64,000 bases of DNA from Lachnospiraceae bacterium. Lineage in GTDB: Bacteria > Bacillota > Clostridia > Lachnospirales > Lachnospiraceae. Below, piece by piece: positions 1 to 7,910 of the stretch. Both the position numbers and the translations under genes were made by a program. The notes below the pieces were generated by a model. It was not told the DNA's origin and searched no databases. It worked only from the letters and a program-made list of their open reading frames with translations. The first letter of the stretch is position 1; every line of letters begins with the position of its first letter. The stretch covers positions 1-64,000 of the forward strand of contig JAETTM010000003.1 of NCBI GenBank assembly GCA_021769135.1, read 5' to 3'.

Positions 1-194
<194 letters not shown>

Positions 195-463
195 AAAAGT
201 CCATCCAGCCAGGGATGCTGCTGGCAAGTCCTCCTTGCTCTCTGCGATCCCATCCGTCCTGCACCCTTGTGCAGGCTTTACTGTTTTTGGTTCTTGTTCT
301 TTCTGAATTTCCCTCTTGCCTTTTCAGGCTGCCCCTTGCTTGGGGCTTCTTCTTTAAGGATTTTCAGGGTTGCATTGCTGTTCATTTGCCAAGGTTCGTT
401 ATATCCTGGGCACCCTTTGCGGGGCCCCGCTGCCGTTTCCTTATCTCGCCGGCAACGAAATTG
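195..463 (-). other. rRNA operon leader
   Basis: This is the transcribed leader between the rRNA promoter and the 16S gene, with no supported coding sequence. A hairpin with CCTGCAC/GTGCAGG arms lies near 259-276. A CCAGC-rich stem just upstream of the 16S start (about 205-225) could be part of the 5' processing stem. No clear boxA was identified by eye. Reading frames through here are not credible genes. Confidence 0.7.
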
Positions 464-492
464 AGTATAGCATCATTGGACGCTGTTGTCAA
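464..492 (-). promoter_or_regulatory. rRNA operon promoter
   Basis: On the minus strand, TTGACA (487-492) and TATACT (464-469) are separated by exactly 17 bp, which is a near-consensus vegetative promoter. It lies about 270 bp upstream of the 16S gene and points into it. The stretch 493-611 beyond it is AT-rich and shows no gene. Confidence 0.9.
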
Positions 493-611
493 CCAAAAAA
501 ATAACATTTTTTACAATTTTTTATGTTTTGCAAAAAAATGAAAAAAACTTTTCGTTTTCCAGGATTTCTTTTCTCCAAAAGCTAAGAGCCAGCAGCCTTC
601 CGCCTTATCAT

Positions 612-1355
612 CTAGTTCAAGGTAAGCTGCGCATCTTCCAACGCGTTTTTCATCAGCAGCGAAATCGTCTGTATGGAACCGGACTCTTCCTCCGGTATCT
701 CGCTGACCAAAACAAGCTTTTCCGAAGCTCCCGCAGGAATTGTGCCGGTAAAGGATGCCAAATCATCCAACAGCATCGTCGTCAAAATATACTTGGGAGA
801 CTCCCCATTAATGGATATTTTAAATTTTGTATCATAAGCTGCCATATCCAGATTCAAATCTTGCCCGCTCACGTTCGTCACATCGAAGCTGAACACTAAA
901 AGTTTAGCACCTGCCGATGCATTCATAGCAAAGAACAAGTTATCCTCTGTCACTTCAGGATAAGTGTCTTTTATCTCATATCCTGTATAAGCAATGGTCA
1001 CTCCTTCTATCCCGTAAAATTCCTCAATGCTTTTCTCCGCAATTTCTTCCCCCATCTGAACTTCATCCGGTGCCTGCGGATTTTCAACCGCTTCCGCAGC
1101 CTCCTGTTCTTCCGGTTCTTCCGCGGCCGGCTCTTCTACCGCAGTTTCCGGTTCTTCCACAGGCGCCGGCTCTTCTTCTATCTCTACTATCCTGCCATGA
1201 TAGTTTTCGTCATATTTTAAAAGCAGCCCCGCCGCGTATTCCACAATCAGCCTGTTTTGTTCTTCCGTCAATTCCGGCATCGAAGAACCGCATGCCGCCA
1301 TCGGCAATACGGCTGCCGCAATTAACGCCGCTCCAAGTTTCCTAAACTTCCTCAT
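612..1355 (-). CDS. putative lipoprotein of unknown function
   Basis: A 247-residue protein. I chose the ATG at 1355 because it gives a typical lipoprotein signal: basic MRKFRK, a hydrophobic stretch, then a lipobox ending LPMAAC at about residue 22. A longer reading frame exists upstream but would bury this signal. Residues about 55-100 are a Glu/Pro/Ala-rich linker. The C-terminal half (from about 105) contains a beta-rich segment resembling extracytoplasmic domains that follow such linkers. I do not recognise the family. It lies about 130 bp downstream of a two-component system on the same strand, so it may be co-transcribed with it or controlled by it; that is inference. Confidence 0.75.
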   Translation of the reverse strand: MRKFRKLGAALIAAAVLPMAACGSSMPELTEEQNRLIVEYAAGLLLKYDENYHGRIVEIEEEPAPVEEPETAVEEPAAEEPEEQEAAEAVENPQAPDEVQMGEEIAEKSIEEFYGIEGVTIAYTGYEIKDTYPEVTEDNLFFAMNASAGAKLLVFSFDVTNVSGQDLNLDMAAYDTKFKISINGESPKYILTTMLLDDLASFTGTIPAGASEKLVLVSEIPEEESGSIQTISLLMKNALEDAQLTLN

Positions 1356-1487
1356 AATATCCCCGCACCTTTCTGTGAGCCGCAGTTTTCCGACCGCAGA
1401 CACACGCCTTCTTATTTTTAATCCCACTTTATCTCACGCCATATTATTATACACTACATTGTTCGTTCTGAAAAGATGCTGTTATAA

Positions 1488-2960
1488 CTAATTTCTTCCT
1501 AATTCAAACCAAAAAGCCACACCGTTATTATAATTGGTTACCCCATATTCCCGGTTCATGGATTCCATAATCGCTTTTACAATGGATAAGCCTACGCCGC
1601 TCCCGCCGTACTCCCTTGTCCTGGCTTTGTCTACTTTATAAAACTTTTCCCAAATATGCTCCAAGCTGTCTTCCGGAATGGGTTCTCCCGTATTAAAAAC
1701 GGAAACCCTCACCTTATCTTCCATCCTTATCAATCTCACGTCGATTACTTTGTCCCCTAAAGCATGATTAATGGCATTGCTGAAATAATTGCTGAATACT
1801 TCTTCCGTTTTGAATTCGTCCGCCCATACATACACCGGCGGCAAATCTTCGAACCTGACCTGAATCCCTTTCTGCCGCGTAAGTATTTCCGCCGACTGGA
1901 TATAATTTTTAATCAAAGCCACAATGTCGAACCGTTCCATGGAAGTTACATCGTTTCCAAATTCCATTTGGTTTAATGTCAGCAGTTTTTTTACTATATT
2001 ATTCATTTTAGAAGCTTCATCCATGATGACGTCGCAGTAAAACTCCCTGCTTTCCGCATCGTCATTAATCCCTTCCTTCAGTCCCTCCGCATAACCCTGA
2101 ATCAGCGCAATGGGCGTTTTCAGTTCATGGGACACGTTGGAGAGGAATTCTTTGCGCATTTCATCTATTTCATTCTTATTCTCAATATCCTTCTGCAATT
2201 CATTATTGGCCGTCTTAAGCTCTGAAATGGTGTTTTCCAAAGCACAGGACAGTTCGTTGATGTTATTTCCCAGCAGCGCTATTTCCGTCTTGCTGTTCCC
2301 GCAATACTTTGCATCGAAATCCAGCCTGGCCATCCTTTCGGATATTTCCGTCAATTCCAAAATAGGCTCGGTAATCCTGCCGGAAACCTTCATAATAATT
2401 ATCCCGCTTATCAAAACCGCCGCCATTCCAATATAAGCCAACAAGCGGTTGGCGATGGTCACACTATCACGAATCCCTTCCACTGCCGTCCGGAAGAGAA
2501 AAATATTCCCGTTATCAAAAACCCCCCATATTTCAATATATTCCGTCAGCGTCCTCGTATCGGTAATCCGCTGTATGGTATAATTTTCCCCTTCTTCCAA
2601 AATCACATCCCCCGACTCTTCTTCAAATTCATTGAAAAAATTATCCCATAACCTTTTGCTCATAATTTCCTGGTCATTCCTGGAGGTTATGAGCATCCTG
2701 GAGTCGGTATCCAGCACGATTAGGCTTATATTGTAGGTCTCTATAATTTTCTGAAGCTGTATATCGAATTCCTCCGTCATCACATTACCCGCGGCGAAGG
2801 CACGGTTAACCACACCATAGGCATTCTTCAACGCCTTCGTTTTATCCTCAATATACAGCCTTCCCAGAAAAGTGCTGTTGATAAACCAGCATAACAGAAT
2901 AGTCGCAGACATCAGCCCTATAAAAATCATTGCAAACTGCTTTTTAATCGAATATTTCAT
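1488..2960 (-). CDS. sensor histidine kinase (HAMP, VanS-like)
   Basis: A 490-residue membrane histidine kinase. TM1 is at about residues 9-31 and TM2 at about 172-192, enclosing an extracytoplasmic sensor domain of some 140 residues. A HAMP linker follows (about 193-245) and then a coiled coil. The HisKA box has the form SNVSHELKTP with the phospho-acceptor His at about 278. The C-terminal ATPase domain has an N box (SNAINHA), a VFNTGEPIPE segment and a GGSGVGLSIVK G box. The start at 2960 (MKYSIKK) was preferred over an upstream ATG because it has a GGGAAG ribosome site and puts TM1 near the N-terminus. It sits 38 bp after its cognate response regulator. The signal sensed is not evident. 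Confidence 0.93.
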   Translation of the reverse strand: MKYSIKKQFAMIFIGLMSATILLCWFINSTFLGRLYIEDKTKALKNAYGVVNRAFAAGNVMTEEFDIQLQKIIETYNISLIVLDTDSRMLITSRNDQEIMSKRLWDNFFNEFEEESGDVILEEGENYTIQRITDTRTLTEYIEIWGVFDNGNIFLFRTAVEGIRDSVTIANRLLAYIGMAAVLISGIIIMKVSGRITEPILELTEISERMARLDFDAKYCGNSKTEIALLGNNINELSCALENTISELKTANNELQKDIENKNEIDEMRKEFLSNVSHELKTPIALIQGYAEGLKEGINDDAESREFYCDVIMDEASKMNNIVKKLLTLNQMEFGNDVTSMERFDIVALIKNYIQSAEILTRQKGIQVRFEDLPPVYVWADEFKTEEVFSNYFSNAINHALGDKVIDVRLIRMEDKVRVSVFNTGEPIPEDSLEHIWEKFYKVDKARTREYGGSGVGLSIVKAIMESMNREYGVTNYNNGVAFWFELGRN

Positions 2961-2998
2961 TTCAATCTTCCCAAACAATGAACGTACGTTCTTATCTC

Positions 2999-3676
2999 TT
3001 ATTCCACTTCGAATTTGTATCCCATACCCCAAATGGTTTTGATCAAATTGCCTTTTTCCCCCATTTTGCTGCGCAGCTTCTTCACATGGGTATCTATGGT
3101 TCTTGCATCCCCGAAATAATCATAGTTCCATACGCTGTTCAATATTTTTTCACGGGACAGGGCTAACCCTTTATTTTCCATAAAATAGGTTAACAATTCG
3201 AATTCCTTATAGCTTAAATCAATCTGCCTGCCATCAATAAGCACGATATGGGCCGCCTTATTCAACTGGATTCCCCCAGCCTCGAGCACATCGTCCGCCG
3301 ACACCTGTCCGGTCCTGCGCAAAATCGCTTCCACCCTTGCCACTAGAATTTTAGGGCTGAACGGTTTGGAAATATATTCATCCACCCCCAGCTGAAACCC
3401 TTGCAGTTCGTCCCGTTCGTCAGCCTTGGCCGTCAACATAATAATCGGCACCTTGGAATAGCTCCTGATTTCCCTGCACACTTCCCAGCCATCTACCTTC
3501 GGCATCATCACATCCAGGATCACCAAAGCGATGTCTTTCTGTTCAAAGAAAATATCCAAAGCCACGCTCCCATCCTCCGCTTCCACCACATCGTAGTTAT
3601 TTTTCACAAGGAAATCCTTTACCAGCTTCCTCATCCTGCTTTCGTCATCGACAACTAAAATTTTCAGCCTATCCAT
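2999..3676 (-). CDS. response regulator, OmpR/PhoB family
   Basis: A 225-residue response regulator. The receiver domain occupies residues 1-120, with the acidic pair near 10-11, the phospho-acceptor Asp at 55 (VILDVMMPKVDG) and the conserved Lys in DEYISKPF. A winged-helix DNA-binding domain follows (about 128-225) with the family ending DTHVKKLRSKMG and IKTIWGMGYKFE. An AAAGGAG ribosome site lies about a dozen bases upstream of the ATG. It is followed by its histidine kinase on the same strand, so the two are a cognate pair. Likely targets include its own operon and perhaps the downstream lipoprotein, but no binding site was recognised. Confidence 0.95.
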   Translation of the reverse strand: MDRLKILVVDDESRMRKLVKDFLVKNNYDVVEAEDGSVALDIFFEQKDIALVILDVMMPKVDGWEVCREIRSYSKVPIIMLTAKADERDELQGFQLGVDEYISKPFSPKILVARVEAILRRTGQVSADDVLEAGGIQLNKAAHIVLIDGRQIDLSYKEFELLTYFMENKGLALSREKILNSVWNYDYFGDARTIDTHVKKLRSKMGEKGNLIKTIWGMGYKFEVE

Positions 3677-3800
3677 AATACCACAAGCTCCTTTGCCCTA
3701 TTGGTTCTCCGATATTATCCCGCTATGGTTCATTCCTGCTTTTTTATATTTTTCTAACTGTTTTTTAGTATAACCGTAAATTATGTATAATTTGTGAAAT

Positions 3801-4373
3801 TTATCGATCTATCATAAGATTCCTTTCCTTTTCACGCACTGTATTTTCCCTCTCCGTCAATTCCTGCTCCCATTGGGCATATTTATTCTGCAAATTATTT
3901 TCATAATTAAGGATATTCGGGTTATCGCTGGTCAGGGCAATATAAAACATGGCGGCCACTGCGGCTGCCAGCATGACATTTATGATAACCGAGGCAATCA
4001 TCCCCCTTCTGACATCACGTTTTTCTTTCTTTTGAGGGATTCTGGGAGCGGGAACCTTGATTTCGTCAGCTGTCCTATGGGCAAAAACAGTATACAGCCC
4101 TATCGGGGGAACTTCTTCTTTCAAATCATCCCTCCGGTTCAGCTCGTTTTGAATCCTCTTCAGGTATTCCCATCCTATCGGCGTACTGAAAATACGGCTT
4201 TCTATCGCCTTTTTATAGACTAACAGCATATTTTCCGTCTTTTCATAATCCATGTGGCTTTCCAAATATTCAATTTTTTTCTCCTCCTGCCTTGCCATCT
4301 CGGCATCCTGTGCCGTTCCAAAGCAATATCCGCCTACAATATTCCCATTGCTGTTATTATTTTTTTCTTCCAT
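3801..4373 (-). CDS. hypothetical single-pass membrane protein with coiled coil
   Basis: About 190 residues, family not recognised. The N-terminal half is soluble and charged (residues about 20-110), with an Asp/Glu/Lys-rich helical segment. A basic stretch (KKEKRDVRRG) precedes one transmembrane helix at about 124-148. After it comes an Asn/Gln/Glu-rich C-terminal segment likely to form a coiled coil (about 155-190). I prefer the third codon Met (4373) because the AGAGG ribosome site is too close to the ATG at 4379. The ATG at 4379 overlaps the stop codon of an upstream 45-residue reading frame, which suggests translational coupling. There are no catalytic motifs; a scaffold or anchoring role is possible but unproven. 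Confidence 0.7.
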   Translation of the reverse strand: MEEKNNNSNGNIVGGYCFGTAQDAEMARQEEKKIEYLESHMDYEKTENMLLVYKKAIESRIFSTPIGWEYLKRIQNELNRRDDLKEEVPPIGLYTVFAHRTADEIKVPAPRIPQKKEKRDVRRGMIASVIINVMLAAAVAAMFYIALTSDNPNILNYENNLQNKYAQWEQELTERENTVREKERNLMIDR

Positions 4374-4375
4374 AT

Positions 4376-4513
4376 TCATCCTCTTTTCAAAAAATCGCTG
4401 AACTCCTTCGATTCTTTCTTCCTGTCTTCTGAAAGGCTATTGATTTCAAAAATGTTTCTTCTGCTCCCGTTTGGGTCAGTTTCTCCTCCGCTATCTTTAT
4501 AGCTTTTTACCAT
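4376..4513 (-). CDS. small hypothetical protein, 45 residues, coupled to the next gene
   Basis: A short reading frame beginning MVKSYKDSGG and ending EFSDFLKRG. It is charged and hydrophilic, with no membrane segment and no recognised family. Its TGA overlaps the ATG of the next gene in an ATGA arrangement. An extended -10 element (TGATATAAT, hexamer at 4525-4530) lies only 11 bases upstream of the ATG and no Shine-Dalgarno is visible, so the mRNA would be nearly leaderless. The coupling and promoter support a real gene, but codon evidence is limited by its size. Confidence 0.45.
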   Translation of the reverse strand: MVKSYKDSGGETDPNGSRRNIFEINSLSEDRKKESKEFSDFLKRG

Positions 4514-4524
4514 CAGCGCAATTT

Positions 4525-4530
4525 ATTATA
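4525..4530 (-). promoter_or_regulatory. extended -10 promoter for the small coupled gene pair
   Basis: Minus-strand TGATATAAT is an extended -10 motif. The hexamer 17 bp upstream (CTGAAA) matches the -35 consensus only partly. Transcription would start within a few bases of the ATG at 4513. Confidence 0.55.
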
Positions 4531-4574
4531 TCACGTTTCCAGGCTTTTTTCAGCTACTTACTTCACTGTTTTTC

Positions 4575-4650
4575 CGGCTTTTGCAAACAAAGGCTTAATC
4601 CAATTGCCGCGAGATGCATTCCGGATGCTGTGGGATGATAAGCAGCACAT
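4575..4650. repeat. imperfect direct repeat, copy 1 (end of AgrC-like gene)
   Basis: This 76 bp segment covers the last codons of the AgrC-like gene and about 20 bp beyond. It matches 6736-6809 in the same orientation at roughly 70-75 percent by eye. The best core is GGC-TAA-CCAATTGC-GC--GATG, followed by ATGCTG-GGGATG. The two copies bracket the whole two-component pair. Confidence 0.6.
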
Positions 4651-5953
4651 GAAGAATAAATGCCCTTCCTTCCGTTTTTATGCTCATCGCCCCATAATAC
4701 TTTTCGGCCACCGCCTTTATGTTTGACAAGCCCGTTCCCTTTTTAAACATGGAATTTCCCCGAAAACTATTCTCCACTTCCATCAAAATAAAATCCCCCT
4801 GAATGCGCCCCGCCACACGGATATATCTTTTCTCGTTTTCCTCCATATTTTTGCATGCATGAATCGCATTATCCAAGGCATTAGACAGGATGATGCAGAC
4901 AACAATATCCCGCAATCCGCACGGATAAGGCAGAAAAAGCGAACAGCTAACGTCAATTCCCATACTTTCGGCAATTCCCAGTTTTTTTCCTGCCAGAATA
5001 TCAACCACCGGGTTATTGGTGCTGCATGGGAATGACAATTCCTCCGCCATCCCGCCCATATCCCCAATATAATTTAACGCTTGCTCTGTTTTTCCCTTTT
5101 GCAGCAGTTCTTTCACCACCGCGATGTGGTTCTTGATATCATGGCGGAATGACCTTGTTTTCCCATAATAAGCCCTTGCTTCCTCCATATACTGGTTCAG
5201 GGAGCGTTCTTCCTGCTCCAGCAATGACAGTTCCGTGCTGAGGCGGAAGCTCTGCAAAAGTTTTTTATAGGCAAACAGGATGCAAAACAGGCTTGCCAAC
5301 CCCAAAAGCTGTATCGCCAGCATATGGTAATGGTTTGCATATACTATAACCCTTCTGTCATCCGTCATGCTGAAACCGTAAAGGGAAGAATTGATATATT
5401 CCCCCATAAAAAACATCATCAAAATCGGGATTAAAACCATCATCGCATATTGTTTTTTTATGGCTTCGTAATAAGAAAAATACCGGTATACCATATGGTA
5501 ACAAAACCCGGCCAGCAATAGGGAAACCATATTTCCCAACAGCATGAACGCCAAGCCGATTATTTTCTGATTATAAGAAAACATCAATGGATATAAAACG
5601 CCCAGCAGGGAATTCACAATCCCATAGCAAAGCTGCATAATCTCAACTGTCAATGCGGCATACAAAAAAGATTGCTTCGCGGCCTCAAACATCTTCCCCG
5701 ATGAAATAACAGGCATCCTATCCCTATGGCATATAAAGATTCCGCTTACCGTAAGCATAAGGACATATGCCGCAAACTCAGCTATTCTGCCATCCGGGCC
5801 ATAATGTATAACAGCAATGCTGCATACCGCAAACAAAAGATAACAATAAAACTTTATTTCCTTATGCAAAAGCCGGGCAAAGAAATGAAATCCTGTCATC
5901 ATTTGGATGCATCCCATAATATATATGTTGAAAAAATCCATATAATCAGCCAT
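4595..5953 (-). CDS. AgrC-like sensor histidine kinase (GHKL type)
   Basis: A 452-residue membrane kinase. The N-terminal 225 residues are very hydrophobic and contain about six transmembrane helices with no large extracytoplasmic domain. A linker helix leads to the phospho-acceptor region TRSFRHDIKNH, the motif typical of AgrC/VirS-like kinases. The ATPase domain has an N box LSNALDNAIHA and a G box KKGTGLSNIKAV. It starts 11 bp after the LytTR regulator gene. Kinases of this type usually sense cyclic peptides made by AgrB/AgrD or CAAX-like enzymes, but no peptide or processing gene is visible here. Its 3' end is part of an imperfect direct repeat found again upstream of the regulator. Confidence 0.92.
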   Translation of the reverse strand: MADYMDFFNIYIMGCIQMMTGFHFFARLLHKEIKFYCYLLFAVCSIAVIHYGPDGRIAEFAAYVLMLTVSGIFICHRDRMPVISSGKMFEAAKQSFLYAALTVEIMQLCYGIVNSLLGVLYPLMFSYNQKIIGLAFMLLGNMVSLLLAGFCYHMVYRYFSYYEAIKKQYAMMVLIPILMMFFMGEYINSSLYGFSMTDDRRVIVYANHYHMLAIQLLGLASLFCILFAYKKLLQSFRLSTELSLLEQEERSLNQYMEEARAYYGKTRSFRHDIKNHIAVVKELLQKGKTEQALNYIGDMGGMAEELSFPCSTNNPVVDILAGKKLGIAESMGIDVSCSLFLPYPCGLRDIVVCIILSNALDNAIHACKNMEENEKRYIRVAGRIQGDFILMEVENSFRGNSMFKKGTGLSNIKAVAEKYYGAMSIKTEGRAFILHVLLIIPQHPECISRQLD

Positions 5954-5964
5954 TTCCCATCCCC

Positions 5965-6669
5965 TTACATCGTTTTCATATACTGCAAAACAGCGCCGGA
6001 AAACTCTTTGCCCCGCAGCCGCGACACGGGCACTTCCATGCCGCCTTCCATATAGGCCATCCCGTTTTTATAGCTTTTTACATATTTGAGATTGATTAGA
6101 TAGCTTCTGTGGCATCGGAAAAACCTGCCGTCCAGTTTTGTTTCCAGTTTTTCAATCCGGGCATAATAATCAATAATCTCCGATGAAGATAAATGCAAAT
6201 ATATTTTCCTGTCAATAATTTCGCAAAACACAATTTCATCCAATGGAACAATCCGGCTTTCATAGCCTTTCCGGACAAGCAAGTTCGCTTCACTGGCATT
6301 TTGCATGGACATAAAAAGGCGCTCCATAGTTTTTTCAAAATGCCTTTCTTCTATCGGCTTTACCAGATAATCAAAAGCCTGTACCTCAAAAGACTGAAAT
6401 ACCATTTCTTTAAGAACCGTAATGAAAATCAGAATCCCCTTAAACCCGCGCTCCCGCAGCTTTCTTGCCGCTTCCATCCCATCCATTCCCTTCATCTGAA
6501 TATCCAGGAATAAAACATCTATCGTTTTGTCATATTTTAATAATTCTTCCCCGCTGGAAAACTGCAGGATTGCCACCTCCATATTTTTCCTGCAAAAGAA
6601 GCCCGTTAACATTGCCCGGATTCTATCGGACATATATTTTTCATCATCGCATACTCCAATGCGTATCAC
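5965..6669 (-). CDS. LytTR-type response regulator (AgrA/LytR family)
   Basis: A 234-residue regulator. I chose the GTG at 6669 because a GGGAGGTGG ribosome site stands at good distance, and the protein then begins directly with the receiver strand (IRIGVCDDE). The phospho-acceptor Asp lies in VLFLDIQMKGMDG and the conserved Lys in FDYLVKPIEE. The C-terminal LytTR DNA-binding domain (about 140-234) shows FFRCHRSYLINL and the ending PVSRLRGKEF. It is followed after 11 bp by its kinase. LytTR regulators bind paired 9-bp repeats upstream of targets; none was identified with confidence. Confidence 0.93.
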   Translation of the reverse strand: MIRIGVCDDEKYMSDRIRAMLTGFFCRKNMEVAILQFSSGEELLKYDKTIDVLFLDIQMKGMDGMEAARKLRERGFKGILIFITVLKEMVFQSFEVQAFDYLVKPIEERHFEKTMERLFMSMQNASEANLLVRKGYESRIVPLDEIVFCEIIDRKIYLHLSSSEIIDYYARIEKLETKLDGRFFRCHRSYLINLKYVKSYKNGMAYMEGGMEVPVSRLRGKEFSGAVLQYMKTM

Positions 6670-6809
6670 CGAACCACCTCCCGGTTTTGCTGCCGAACAT
6701 GCCGCCCGCAAAGTTCCGCCCTTCTATATTTTTTTCGGCTGCCCAAAGCATTGGCGTAACCCAATTGCTGCAGGATGTTGTTTGAATGCTGCGGGATGCA
6801 GCAGGACAT
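6666..6809 (-). pseudogene. remnant of an AgrC-like gene 3' end (47-codon frame)
   Basis: A short minus-strand frame encodes IPQHSNNILQQLGYA near its start. This resembles the last residues of the adjacent AgrC-like kinase (IIPQHPECISRQLD), and the DNA is similar too. Its stop overlaps the GTG start of the regulator. No ribosome site precedes its ATG. The simplest reading is a leftover of a tandem duplication or rearrangement of the kinase gene rather than a functional peptide, although a coupled leader peptide is not excluded. Confidence 0.45.
6736..6809. repeat. imperfect direct repeat, copy 2 (upstream of LytTR regulator)
   Basis: The partner of 4575-4650, in the same orientation. It lies between the regulator gene and the BrnT promoter. 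Confidence 0.6.
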
Positions 6810-6838
6810 ATTAATATAATTAACCATACTATTTAACA

Positions 6839-6867
6839 TTGACGTATAAGTAAAAAATAATTATAAT
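6839..6867 (+). promoter_or_regulatory. brnTA promoter
   Basis: TTGACG (6839-6844) and TATAAT (6862-6867) are separated by 17 bp. The -10 ends only 6 bp before the BrnT start codon, so transcription should begin at or next to the ATG. The surrounding AT-rich, partly palindromic sequence would suit autoregulation by the BrnT-BrnA complex, as known for this family. Confidence 0.8.
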
Positions 6868-6873
6868 ATAATT

Positions 6874-7191
6874 ATGGATAATATAAACTTTGAATGGAAC
6901 GAAAAGAAAAACCAAATTAACCAAAGAAAGCATGGAATTAATTTTGAGGAAGCGAAAACTGTTTTTTTTGATGACAATGCAATTCTCTTTGATGACCCCG
7001 AACACTCTATGGAGGAAGAGCGGTTCTTGATACTCGGTATTTCAAAGAATGAAAATTTATGTATTGTGAGTCATTGCTACCGTTTAGGGGATAATATCAT
7101 CAGAATCATTTCGGCGAGGAAAGCAACCAAAAATGAAACAAAAATTTATAACCAATTTGCGGGAGGTGAAATGTATGAAAGAGGAATATGA
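6874..7191 (+). CDS. brnT: BrnT family toxin
   Basis: A 105-residue protein with the family N-terminus (FEWNEKKNQINQRKHGINF), the DDPEH segment and the conserved RIISARKATKNE near the C-terminus. BrnT proteins have an RNase-like fold and cleave RNA; activity is neutralised by BrnA. The start at 6874 matches the family N-terminus. No Shine-Dalgarno precedes it, and the promoter -10 is so close that the message is probably leaderless. The gene overlaps the antitoxin start by 17 bp, the usual toxin-first BrnTA order. Confidence 0.92.
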   Translation: MDNINFEWNEKKNQINQRKHGINFEEAKTVFFDDNAILFDDPEHSMEEERFLILGISKNENLCIVSHCYRLGDNIIRIISARKATKNETKIYNQFAGGEMYERGI

Positions 7192-7390
7192 TATTGAAAA
7201 ACTGAATCCCAGAAAAAATCCTTATTCCAAAAGGCTAAAGCAACAAGTCACTATCAATATTGACCGCGATACAATTGATTTCTTCAAAATGCAAAGCGAG
7301 GATTCAGGCATACCATACCAGACGCTTATCAACCTATATCTTTCCGATTGCGCAAAGCAGAAAAAGAAATTACAAATGTCCTGGAAGTAA
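7175..7390 (+). CDS. brnA: BrnA-type antitoxin
   Basis: A 71-residue protein (MKEEYDIEKLNPRKNP) with the segment VTINIDRDTIDFFK followed by GIPYQTLINLYLSDCA, which is the ribbon-helix-helix pattern of BrnA/CopG-like antitoxins. The ATG at 7175 has a GGGAGGTG ribosome site (7161-7168); a nearby ATG at 7171 belongs to the toxin frame. It neutralises BrnT and should repress the shared promoter. The strong site here, against none for the toxin, fits the need for excess antitoxin. Confidence 0.88.
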   Translation: MKEEYDIEKLNPRKNPYSKRLKQQVTINIDRDTIDFFKMQSEDSGIPYQTLINLYLSDCAKQKKKLQMSWK

Positions 7391-7427
7391 AGCGAACGCC
7401 GCCACGCTCTGCGAGCCAGCTTATCGT

Positions 7428-7476
7428 AATAAATCCATCCGCTATTTCTTTAAAATTAACCGCGGATGGATTTATT
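7428..7476. terminator. bidirectional terminator between brnA and ssrA
   Basis: Perfect 15-bp inverted arms (7428-7442 and 7462-7476, AATAAATCCATCCGC type) around a 19-base loop. The element separates the convergent brnTA and tmRNA genes. The plus-strand side is followed by a short T-rich stretch. Confidence 0.8.
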
Positions 7477-7485
7477 GTTTAATTA

Positions 7486-7822
7486 TGGAATAGGCGGGAG
7501 TCGAACCCGCGTCCAAAGACCCATTCCCTGTCCTTCTACTATCATAGTCAATTATATTTCATTCCCTCCTATACCGGGAAATTGACAGCCCGGTATATTC
7601 AGTAGCTTCATATTACGCCCATAAGCTCAAAGCTTTGCTTATGTCGTTTCCTACATAGTCGATGCCCGCATCCTCACGTGTAGGTGCGCCAGGGCGAACA
7701 GCTGCCATTAGGCAGCGTATGCTAAATTATCTTCAGCGTTTATATTTAGATTCGCGATTTGACGCATCGCCTGCGGATAGCTTCTCCAGCTGCAAGACCC
7801 CTGTCGAAACCTTTACTATCCC
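7486..7822 (-). ncRNA. ssrA: tmRNA (transfer-messenger RNA)
   Basis: The tRNA-like ends pair as GGGATAG (5', 7816-7822) with CTATTCC (3', 7487-7493), and the T arm GGTTCGACTCCCGCC is present. The 5' region carries the typical GGTTTCGACAGG. The tag frame at 7708-7737 on the minus strand reads AEDNLAYAA followed by TAA, ending in the hydrophobic degradation signal. The base after the acceptor stem is A and no CCA is encoded, so the end must be added by nucleotidyltransferase. It lies just downstream of smpB, its protein partner. Confidence 0.96.
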
Positions 7823-7864
7823 TCATTATGAGACAGCAAATGTTATTTGCCTTACTGCTTTCTT

Positions 7865-7893
7865 ATTATATTATATTTTTAAAAAAATATCAA
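7865..7893 (-). promoter_or_regulatory. ssrA promoter
   Basis: On the minus strand, TTGATA (7888-7893) and TATAAT (7865-7870) are separated by 17 bp. It lies immediately after the smpB stop codon and about 40 bp before the mature tmRNA 5' end, giving a short precursor leader. Confidence 0.75.
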
Positions 7894-7910
7894 GTTTTTA
7901 AATAAATCCC

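Noticed and set aside
3873-4223. Plus-strand frames opposite the 3801-4373 gene and other minus-strand genes
   Set aside because: They mirror the codons of minus-strand genes and have no credible start sites.
6874-7390. Possibility that the pair is RelBE or HigBA
   Set aside because: The FEWNEKKN...QRKHGINF start and RIISARKAT ending are specific for BrnT, and the partner has the BrnA pattern.
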